15,378 bases of DNA, from positions 1-15,378 of the forward strand of contig JAUWXM010000018.1 in the NCBI GenBank assembly GCA_030616365.1. Direction: 5' to 3'. Made by a program: the position numbers and the translations under genes. The stretch is from a bacterium (GTDB taxonomy: Bacteria; UBP18; UBA7526). Numbering within the stretch: position 1 is the first letter of the stretch; each line of letters opens with the position of its first letter. The notes under the pieces were generated by a model. The model was not told the origin of the DNA, did not search any database, and worked only from the letters and a program-made list of their open reading frames with translations. Below, in pieces: positions 6,719 to 12,752 of this stretch.

Positions 6719-7468
6719 GTGGATACTAAGGACATTGAAAAATTATTAAAAAAAGTGAGGGCGGGAAAGATAGGGATTGATAAGGCGATGAATGAACTAC
6801 GTTTTCTTCCTTTTGAAGACCTGGGATTTGCCAAGATAGATACCCACCGGGCTTTAAGAAAGGGATTCCCTGAGGTCATATTATGTCCGGGAAAGAGTAT
6901 AGGGCAGATAAAAAAGATTGTGGATAGCATGGTCGAAAGGGGAAGTGACTGTGTAGCCACCAGAGCGAATGAAAAGATATATAAAGCGATTAAGAAGAAA
7001 CATTCAAACTGTAAGTATTATAAGGAAGGAAGAATAATCTCCATTCAGAAGAAGAGACCGAAGACAAAGAAAGGATTGGTTTTAGTTGTCACTGCAGGAA
7101 CAGCAGACATCCCGGTGGCAGAGGAGGCTATTGCCACCCTGAAGATTATGGGGAATAGAATCCAAAAAATATATGATATCGGTGTGGCTGGTTTACAGAG
7201 ATTGCTCGCTCAAAAAGAGAGACTCTTAAAAGCAAAGGTCATCATAGTCATTGCCGGAATGGAAGGGGCCCTGGCAAGTGTCATCGCTGGGTTGGTCTCT
7301 TGTCCTGTGATCGCTGTCCCCACCTCGGTGGGTTATGGGGCGAGCTTCAAGGGTCTCTCCGCCCTTCTCACCATGCTCAATACCTGCTCTAGTGGAGTGG
7401 CGGTAGTCAATATCGATAATGGTTTCGGTGCCGGATACTTAGCCAGCCTCATCATCGGAAGAAGATAA
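6719..7468 (+). CDS. larB: LarB, nicotinate adenine dinucleotide carboxylase/hydrolase
   Basis: LarB carboxylates nicotinic acid adenine dinucleotide at C5 and hydrolyses it to pyridinium-3,5-biscarboxylate mononucleotide, the first step of nickel-pincer cofactor synthesis. The C-terminal half is PurE-like: VTAGTADIPVAEEA (124-137), GMEGALASVIAGL (180-192), and the VGYGASFKGLSALL and LNTCSSG blocks. Cys223 lies where the NAD-binding cysteine is found in the Lactobacillus enzyme. The N-terminus matches the LarB family (LGFAKIDTHRALRKGFPEVI). The start is GTG at 6719 with GGGAG 7 nt upstream. Length (249) is normal. LarC and LarA are not in the window. The fact that larE precedes larB supports a partial lar operon. 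Confidence 0.93.
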   Translation: MDTKDIEKLLKKVRAGKIGIDKAMNELRFLPFEDLGFAKIDTHRALRKGFPEVILCPGKSIGQIKKIVDSMVERGSDCVATRANEKIYKAIKKKHSNCKYYKEGRIISIQKKRPKTKKGLVLVVTAGTADIPVAEEAIATLKIMGNRIQKIYDIGVAGLQRLLAQKERLLKAKVIIVIAGMEGALASVIAGLVSCPVIAVPTSVGYGASFKGLSALLTMLNTCSSGVAVVNIDNGFGAGYLASLIIGRR

Positions 7469-7475
7469 GCAATCG

Positions 7476-7504
7476 TTGACACCAATGTTCTTTTATGCTA
7501 TTGT
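7476..7504 (+). promoter_or_regulatory. Sigma70-like promoter upstream of the nucleotidase-PLD gene
   Basis: TTGACA at 7476-7481, 17-nt spacer, TATTGT at 7499-7504, with TGC directly before the -10 (extended -10). It starts a new unit 8 nt after the larB stop. The leader of about 75 nt (7510-7586) holds the direct repeat GGTTCT, two copies 14 nt apart, and no convincing fold. Confidence 0.65.
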
Positions 7505-7586
7505 TAAGAAGTAGTTTTTTATTTTATGAGTGAAGCGAATAAAACAAGGTTCTGCGAAGCAGGTTCTTATCTTACGAGGTAATAGA

Positions 7587-9698
7587 GTGTATAAGAAAAA
7601 AATACTTACCTTATTATTAGTAGGCCTTCTTATTGGAGGCTATTTTTTTTATCAGGGTCTCTCAAAGGAGAGAGTGACTATCCTCTATACCAATGATCTG
7701 CAGGGAAGAATTCTTCCCTATGGGGCGAGATGGGTAGAGGGAGAGGAGAAGCCCTTAGTGGGAGGAAGCACCGCATTGGCCACCTGCCTGAAGGGGATGC
7801 GCTATGACCTGCTTTTAGATGCTGGGGACTTCTTCCAGGGGACACCAGAGGGAGATTTTACGGGTGGAGAAGCGGTGATTAAAGTAATGAATGAATTAGC
7901 CTATGATGCTTTAACCATAGGGAATCATGAGTATGACCAGGGGAATGAGAATGTAAAGCGCCTGGCAAAGATGGCTCACTTTCCATTCTTGAGCGCTAAT
8001 ATCACTGATGAGCGAACAGGGGAGAGGGTAAAATACGCCAAACCATATATCATTAAGGAAATAAAAGGAATAAGGTTTGGAATCTTCGGGATTACTACCT
8101 CTACCTCAATCTGTGAGGGTTTAAGGTTTGAACCAGTAATACCTACTGCAAAGGAGTGCCTCAAAGAATTGGAGGGAAAGGTCGCTTACGCTCCAGAGCT
8201 TCAGCGACGGAGCGCAGACATTATCATCGCCCTTACCCACTTAGGATTTGATGAAGAGGAAGAGGAGGAGATCACTGATTACCAATTGGCGGAAAGTGTT
8301 TCAGGGATAGATATCATCTTTGGCGGCCATTATGAGAGGGAACTCCATCCCCCGGCAATCTCCCCTAAGTATAAGACCATCATCTGCCAGACAAAGGGGC
8401 TGGGGGCCTATCTCGGCCGACTCGATTTAGTAATCGATAAGAGAAGAAAAAAAATTTTAAGGCATAAGGGAGAGATCATTACCCTCTGGCAGGCTGAATA
8501 TCCACCAAATGAGAGAATGGCCTCCTTGGTTGAGGGTGTCACCTCTAAGGTGAGAGGGGAGATGGGTGAGGTAATCGGGGAGGCCCGGGAAGAGATAAGA
8601 CGGGATCCAGAAGGCCTAAGAGAGTCTAATCTGGGGAACTGGCAGACAGACCTCATGAGAGATTTTGCCGGAACGAATATCGCTTTTCAAAATAGTTTTG
8701 GAATAAGGGATGATATCCCAAAGGGAGAGATAACTAAGAAGGATATCTATCAGGTCTCTCCTTTCGGTAATACCCTGGTTACTATGGAGCTTTCCGGAAG
8801 AGAGATCTGGCAGATCCTGGAGGAGAGCATGGGCCGGGCAGGAATTCTCCAGGTATCGGGTCTAAACCTGGTCTATGATCCAGAGGAGAAGAGGCTTCTG
8901 GAGGTGAAGATAAAGGGAGAGCCTCTTGACTTTGAGAGAACCTATTCTCTGGTGACCAATAGCTATTTAGCCTACAATGAGGAACCCTTCAAGAGAGGAA
9001 GGAATGTTAAGGATACGAGAAAGAGATTGAGGGATTTGGAGGAGGAGTATATTAGAGAGAATTCACCGATAGTGGGTCCTGGAATTCAAGGAAGGATCCA
9101 GATTCTAAAAAGAGAAAGCAGGGCCTTCTTTTCTCCAGAAAGGGGATATGCTGAAGTAAATCGCAATAAAAAGGTCTTGGTCTGGAACCCGGTGAAGGGG
9201 GAGGAAGTAGTAAAACCTGGGGACCTCTCCTGGCCACTCATCGACCTTATAAGGAGAAGTGAAAAGAGCATCGATATTGTCTCATATATCTTCAGTGCTA
9301 ATACCTGGGAGTATCGGGAATTATTGGCCGCCAATCAGAGGGGGGTGAAGATCAGGCTCTTCTTAGATACCTCTATTAAGGATGACGAAGGAAATCCCAT
9401 TATCAATCCCCTCATTGAGGAGTTGAAGAACATAAAACCCACCATTGAGACGAAGGTCCTGGATCCAGAAAAGATAGAGAAGGAGATTGGCATCACCTTC
9501 CGGACCATGCACGAGAAGTTCGGCATCCTGGATGGCAAATACCTCTTCAACGGAAGTGCCAATATAGAGAGCAAGGCAAATACCCTCTATACTGAGGATA
9601 GGTTCTTCTTTAAGAATAACCCGTCCTTAATTAGGGCCTTCCAAGGAGAGTTCGATCTCCTCTGGAGGAACGGAAAGTGGCTGATTAAAAAACAGTGA
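7587..9698 (+). CDS. Secreted 5'-nucleotidase/metallophosphatase fused to a PLD-like nuclease domain
   Basis: The 703-residue protein opens with a signal anchor (YKKKILTLLLVGLLIGGYFF), then a UshA-like metallophosphatase domain (about 30-290), the 5'-nucleotidase C-terminal domain (about 320-510; NSFGIRDDIP, PFGNTLVTMELSG), and a phospholipase D-like domain (about 540-703). Metal and catalytic motifs are GDFFQG (Asp81), GNHEYDQG (Asn113, His114, Asp117), THLGF (His218) and GGHYER (His248). Two site-1 ligands differ from UshA: TNDLQG has Gln39 in place of His, and GHYE has Glu250 in place of Gln. The PLD part has one HKD motif, HEKFGILDG (His642, Lys644, Asp649), with GSANIE. GTG at 7587 is chosen because GAGGT lies 6 nt upstream and the signal sequence starts there; GTG at 7530 is in frame but has no SD. 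Substrates are inferred. Confidence 0.88.
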   Translation: MYKKKILTLLLVGLLIGGYFFYQGLSKERVTILYTNDLQGRILPYGARWVEGEEKPLVGGSTALATCLKGMRYDLLLDAGDFFQGTPEGDFTGGEAVIKVMNELAYDALTIGNHEYDQGNENVKRLAKMAHFPFLSANITDERTGERVKYAKPYIIKEIKGIRFGIFGITTSTSICEGLRFEPVIPTAKECLKELEGKVAYAPELQRRSADIIIALTHLGFDEEEEEEITDYQLAESVSGIDIIFGGHYERELHPPAISPKYKTIICQTKGLGAYLGRLDLVIDKRRKKILRHKGEIITLWQAEYPPNERMASLVEGVTSKVRGEMGEVIGEAREEIRRDPEGLRESNLGNWQTDLMRDFAGTNIAFQNSFGIRDDIPKGEITKKDIYQVSPFGNTLVTMELSGREIWQILEESMGRAGILQVSGLNLVYDPEEKRLLEVKIKGEPLDFERTYSLVTNSYLAYNEEPFKRGRNVKDTRKRLRDLEEEYIRENSPIVGPGIQGRIQILKRESRAFFSPERGYAEVNRNKKVLVWNPVKGEEVVKPGDLSWPLIDLIRRSEKSIDIVSYIFSANTWEYRELLAANQRGVKIRLFLDTSIKDDEGNPIINPLIEELKNIKPTIETKVLDPEKIEKEIGITFRTMHEKFGILDGKYLFNGSANIESKANTLYTEDRFFFKNNPSLIRAFQGEFDLLWRNGKWLIKKQ

Positions 9699-9776
9699 TC
9701 AGCGAACAGGCCGCAGGTCACAGGCTGCAGGCTTCAAAAAGCTTGGAGCTTGAGGCTTGTAGCCTGCAGCTCCTTA
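9693..9776. repeat. Heptad array between the nucleotidase and second PLD gene
   Basis: Twelve 7-nt units in phase start on the last codon and stop of the nucleotidase (CAGTGAT at 9693, then CAGCGAA). They continue with CAGG-type units to 9734 and CTTG-type units from 9742 (CTTGGAG, CTTGAGG, CTTGTAG), ending 5 nt before the GAGAGG SD of the next gene. The two halves are partly complementary. A close relative lies at 12668-12738. Confidence 0.8.
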
Positions 9777-9791
9777 ACTACGAGAGGCAAA

Positions 9792-10619
9792 ATGAGAATG
9801 ATGAATAAAGGGAAAAAGATAGTATTAGGGCTGTTGATAGGGCTCTTCTTATGTTCCTTAGTTTCTCATGCTAAGGTGGAGGTCTACTTCAATAGCCAGC
9901 AGTGCCTGGATGATGTCTTAATTGAGGGCTTCCGAAAGGCGGAGGAGGCAGCCAGAGAAGGCAAAGAGGGAACGATCGATATCTTCATCTTCAGTTTCAC
10001 TTCCCTGAGGTTAAGGGATGAACTATTACGCATGGCTCGGGATAACCCGAGGTTAAAGATAAGGATACTGGCCGATCTCAGTCAGCTCAAAAGAGGGGAA
10101 TACCACGTCACCCCAGACATTGAAGATATCATCTCGGGAAGGATGGAGAATTATAAGAGAGTGGCTGAGAGGAGGACGAGTTATATTGAGGATGAACTGA
10201 GGAGGGAGAAGAAGTTTGTGAAGACTCTGAACTGGCTGGTGGTGAGATATAGAAGAAAAGCGATACCAAACATTGAGGTGAGATACAAGTGGTATCCGGC
10301 CTTCTCCTGGAACTGGGAAAAGAAGGTCCCAGACTATGACCACTTTCATCCTACGGCCTCCATCCTCCATCATAAGGCAGCCATCATCAATGGCCAGATC
10401 CTCTTGGTTGGTTCTTATAACTGGTCGGAGTCTGCGGAGATCAAGAATTTGGAGAACCTTATGCTCTTCTCTGGTGGAGAGGAAGAGAGAATAGTAGAAG
10501 ATTTTAAAGAGGAATTTTTAGCCCTGTGGAATGAGGAGAGCAAATCAGGGAAGGAGTGTAGAAAATTGAGGAATAGGATATTTAGAAGAATAATTAAAGA
10601 GCGGGAGGAAGAGAAATGA
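9792..10619 (+). CDS. Secreted PLD-like protein with a single, altered HKD motif
   Basis: About 275 residues: a signal peptide (KGKKIVLGLLIGLFLCSLV, cleavage probably after SHA) then a PLD-like domain. The first strand-helix unit is IDIFIFSFTSLRLRDELL; the catalytic segment is LHHKAAIINGQ followed by GSYNWSESAE and NLENLM, the arrangement of PLD6/Nuc-like nucleases. The His and Lys of HxKx4D are present (His193, Lys195), but the Asp is Asn200. A charged insert of about 50 residues separates the two halves. I start at ATG 9792 after GAGAGG (9782-9787); ATGs at 9798 and 9801 are also possible, while a TTG at 9750 lies within the repeat. The PLD neighbour upstream suggests a shared task, perhaps external nucleic acid or phospholipid cleavage (inference). 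Confidence 0.82.
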   Translation: MRMMNKGKKIVLGLLIGLFLCSLVSHAKVEVYFNSQQCLDDVLIEGFRKAEEAAREGKEGTIDIFIFSFTSLRLRDELLRMARDNPRLKIRILADLSQLKRGEYHVTPDIEDIISGRMENYKRVAERRTSYIEDELRREKKFVKTLNWLVVRYRRKAIPNIEVRYKWYPAFSWNWEKKVPDYDHFHPTASILHHKAAIINGQILLVGSYNWSESAEIKNLENLMLFSGGEEERIVEDFKEEFLALWNEESKSGKECRKLRNRIFRRIIKEREEEK

Positions 10620-10690
10620 GCCCCGTTAGAGATGCCCAAAGATATTGGATAGTGAATAAAAAAATAATGAGAAGAATAAAGGAGGTATAA
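10616..10690 (+). CDS. Possible 24-residue small protein or coupling ORF
   Basis: ATG at 10616 overlaps the TGA of the PLD-like gene (ATGA) and is preceded at 7 nt by a full GGGAGG (10603-10608). The ORF runs 24 codons and its TAA (10688-10690) is directly followed by the ATG of the HAMP gene at 10691. Its last codons contain the GGAGGT SD of that gene. The peptide is basic (it ends KKIMRRIKEV) with no transmembrane segment. It may be a real small protein or a translational relay keeping ribosomes on the transcript. I recognise no homologue. Confidence 0.5.
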   Translation: MSPVRDAQRYWIVNKKIMRRIKEV

Positions 10691-11125
10691 ATGAAGTTTC
10701 GATTGAGAGGGGAACAGAGGAAATACTTCTTTGTCCAGAAAAGACTCCAGTCAAAGTATATCCTGGTGGCTGTTGTCTGCAGTCTATTGGCTGCTCTTCT
10801 GACGGGAGGGATGTATGCTCTCTACTGGTCAATAGCCAACAAGGTCATTATAGGGGAGAATCCTGCCATGTGGGATACTTATCGGGAGGCGAATGTCGTT
10901 GCCGGGTGTATCCTGGCCCTCTGGCTGGTACTGGTGACCATTGCCAGTCTCATAACCTCCAATAAGATATTTGGTCCACTGGGTAGGATTCAGAACTATA
11001 TCAAGAAAGTTAGTGAGGGTAACTTTGAAGAGAGGATAACATTGAGGAAGGGGGATGATCTAATACCCTTAGCCGATGCCCTGAATGAAATGGTAGAGAA
11101 CCTAAAGAGAAGGGTGAGTAAGTGA
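10691..11125 (+). CDS. Two-helix membrane protein ending in a HAMP domain
   Basis: The 144 residues consist of a basic N-terminus, a transmembrane helix (about 22-46), a short external loop of about 20 residues, a second helix (about 66-89), and a HAMP linker (about 90-142; GPLGRIQNYIKKVSEGNFEE and LADALNEMVENLKRR). HAMP domains normally relay signals between a sensor and a kinase, cyclase or chemoreceptor domain, but nothing follows here, so it is an output-less HAMP protein acting perhaps through another HAMP partner (inference). It is not obviously truncated: it has its own GGAGGT SD and a clean stop, with native codon use. It follows the small ORF without a spacer base. Confidence 0.82.
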   Translation: MKFRLRGEQRKYFFVQKRLQSKYILVAVVCSLLAALLTGGMYALYWSIANKVIIGENPAMWDTYREANVVAGCILALWLVLVTIASLITSNKIFGPLGRIQNYIKKVSEGNFEERITLRKGDDLIPLADALNEMVENLKRRVSK

Positions 11126-11204
11126 TTAAAAGAGAGAAATTACTATAACTTTTTACTCTACTTTTAAAGGATAGATTTTATCCAGGGAAAAAGGAGGTAT
11201 TCAA

Positions 11205-12509
11205 ATGGGAGCACGTTTAATAAGTCTGACGGGTGTTGTGGTTTTATTATTTGTTGCCTGGCTTATGTCCAACAATAAACGGAGAATCAACTATCGCACG
11301 GTAGCGGGCGGTTTAGGTATCCAGTTTGCGCTGGGATTTCTCTTGCTTTACTGGGAGCCCGGCCGAAAGGCCTTCGAGTGGCTTGCCACGCTGGTTGTTA
11401 ATTTTCTAAATTTATCCCTTGAAGGCTCGACCTTCCTTTTCGGAAATCTTGCCAAGAAAGCCTATTTTTTTACCGACCAGTCCACCTGGCCCGGGTTTGG
11501 TTTCCAGTTTGCCTTTGTTGTCTTACCTACCATTATCTTTTTCTCGGCCTTCATGTCTATATTGTACTATCTGGGCGTGATGCAGAAAATTATCAAGATT
11601 TTGGCACGGATAATGCAGAAGACCATGGGCACCAGTGGGTCGGAGACCCTCTCGGTATCGGCCAACATTTTTGTGGGCCAGACAGAGGCACCACTACTAA
11701 TCCGTCCCTTCCTGGATAAAATGACTAAATCGGAGCTATTGACCGTTATGGTGGGTGGTTTTGCTACCATTGCCGGTGGCGTACTGGCCGGTTACATCGG
11801 CATGGGTATTCCCGCGGGCCATTTGATTGTGGCCTCGGTGATGTCGGCTCCGGCAGCATTGGTAGTAGCCAAGATTATCTATCCGGAAACAGAACATTCT
11901 ACCACCGCTGGTGACGTGGAGATGCCAAAAATTGAAGCAGGAAGTAATCTAATTGACGCCGCAGCCCGTGGCACCACCGACGGACTGAAACTGGCTGTGA
12001 ATGTCGGCGCCATGCTCATTGCCTTCATTTCTCTTATCGCTTTCGTGAATTGGGTGCTGGGGTATGCGGATATGCTCATTGATGGACGCCTACTTGGTGG
12101 CGTATTGATGGAAAATGGCGAATACAAGGGTTTCGTACCCGGCAGTCTGAAAACTTTCTTTGGCATGTTGCTGGCGCCGCTTGCATTTCTCATAGGCGTG
12201 CCCTGGAGCGACGCCGGCAATGTGGGTAACCTGATGGGTATCAAGGTGTCGGTGAACGAATTCGTAGCCTACGCCCGGTTAGGCGAGTATATCAATAGCG
12301 GTCTACTTTCAAATAGAGCGCAGATAATTGCCACTTATGCGCTTTGCGGATTTGCCAATTTCAGCTCCATCGGGATTCAAATCGGCGGCATTTCTGCACT
12401 AGCTCCGAGCCGCCGAGGCGATTTGGCGCGGTTGGGCTTAAAAGCCATGTTCGGCGGAGCCCTCGCTTCCTGGATTACGGCCACAATTGCCGGCGTAATT
12501 ATCCCATGA
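11205..12509 (+). CDS. nupC: NupC-family concentrative nucleoside transporter, probably acquired
   Basis: The 434-residue polytopic protein carries the CNT signatures GQTEAPLLIRP (158-168), GMGIPAGHLIVASVMSAPAA (199-218, with the YPETE segment after it) and NEFVAY near 349. The family imports nucleosides with H+ or Na+ across the cytoplasmic membrane; specificity cannot be read off. SD AAGGAGGT is excellent. Codon use is foreign to the window: 12 of 14 arginines are CGN, whereas larE uses AGA/AGG for about 22 of 30, and the gene is visibly richer in G and C. This suggests transfer. It follows two secreted hydrolase genes, fitting uptake of their products, and overlaps a 33-codon ORF by ATGA. 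Confidence 0.93.
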   Translation: MGARLISLTGVVVLLFVAWLMSNNKRRINYRTVAGGLGIQFALGFLLLYWEPGRKAFEWLATLVVNFLNLSLEGSTFLFGNLAKKAYFFTDQSTWPGFGFQFAFVVLPTIIFFSAFMSILYYLGVMQKIIKILARIMQKTMGTSGSETLSVSANIFVGQTEAPLLIRPFLDKMTKSELLTVMVGGFATIAGGVLAGYIGMGIPAGHLIVASVMSAPAALVVAKIIYPETEHSTTAGDVEMPKIEAGSNLIDAAARGTTDGLKLAVNVGAMLIAFISLIAFVNWVLGYADMLIDGRLLGGVLMENGEYKGFVPGSLKTFFGMLLAPLAFLIGVPWSDAGNVGNLMGIKVSVNEFVAYARLGEYINSGLLSNRAQIIATYALCGFANFSSIGIQIGGISALAPSRRGDLARLGLKAMFGGALASWITATIAGVIIP

Positions 12510-12607
12510 TCCCCTATCTCTTAACCATTATTGTTTTAACCAGCGCCATCGGCCGGACAGTCCCTCCGGCGGCAGATGGTAAGCCCTACGAACCATTTGG
12601 GGACTAA
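12506..12607 (+). CDS. 33-codon ORF coupled to nupC; probable remnant of a secreted protein gene
   Basis: ATG at 12506 overlaps the nupC TGA (ATGA). The peptide begins MIPYLLTIIVLTSAIG, which looks like a signal sequence, then a Pro-rich stretch (TVPPAADGKPYEPFGD) and TAA. It shares the GC-rich codon style of nupC. The shape, a signal sequence and then an early stop just before AT-rich sequence, suggests the 5' end of a longer donor gene cut at the edge of the transferred block. A true small secreted peptide is possible. Confidence 0.45.
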   Translation: MIPYLLTIIVLTSAIGRTVPPAADGKPYEPFGD

Positions 12608-12630
12608 TTGGCCTCAAAATTAAAAAATAT

Positions 12631-12660
12631 TTGACTTTCTAACTTTTTGTATGCTAAGAT
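12631..12660 (+). promoter_or_regulatory. Probable promoter of the DHH phosphoesterase gene
   Basis: TTGACT at 12631-12636, 18-nt spacer, TAAGAT at 12655-12660, with TGC immediately before the -10. The inferred start near 12667 would put the following repeat array in the 5' leader. Confidence 0.55.
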
Positions 12661-12667
12661 ACTAAAG

Positions 12668-12738
12668 CAGGCTGCAGGTCACAGGCTACAGGCTCCAAAA
12701 GAACTTGAGGCTTGTAGCATGTAGCTTGAGGCGCGACT
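12668..12738. repeat. Heptad array in the leader of the DHH gene, sister of the 9707 array
   Basis: CAGG-type heptads (CAGGCTG at 12668, CAGGTCA, CAGGCTA) are followed by CTTG-type heptads (CTTGAGG at 12704, CTTGTAG at 12711, CTTGAGG at 12725), with one extra base between halves. The first 33 bases differ from 9707-9739 at only a few positions. The second half pairs imperfectly with the first. Confidence 0.75.
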
Positions 12739-12752
12739 GAAAGGAGCTAAGA

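Noticed and set aside
7530..7586. Longer N-terminus of the nucleotidase fusion from GTG 7530
   Set aside because: No SD before it; the SD and signal sequence fit GTG 7587.
9750..9791. Start of the second PLD gene at TTG 9750
   Set aside because: It lies within the repeat array and has no proper SD; it would put array-encoded residues before the signal peptide.
12344..12505. Upstream extension of the ORF that ends at 12607
   Set aside because: It is a shadow frame within nupC; only the part from ATG 12506 has a plausible signal sequence and coupling.
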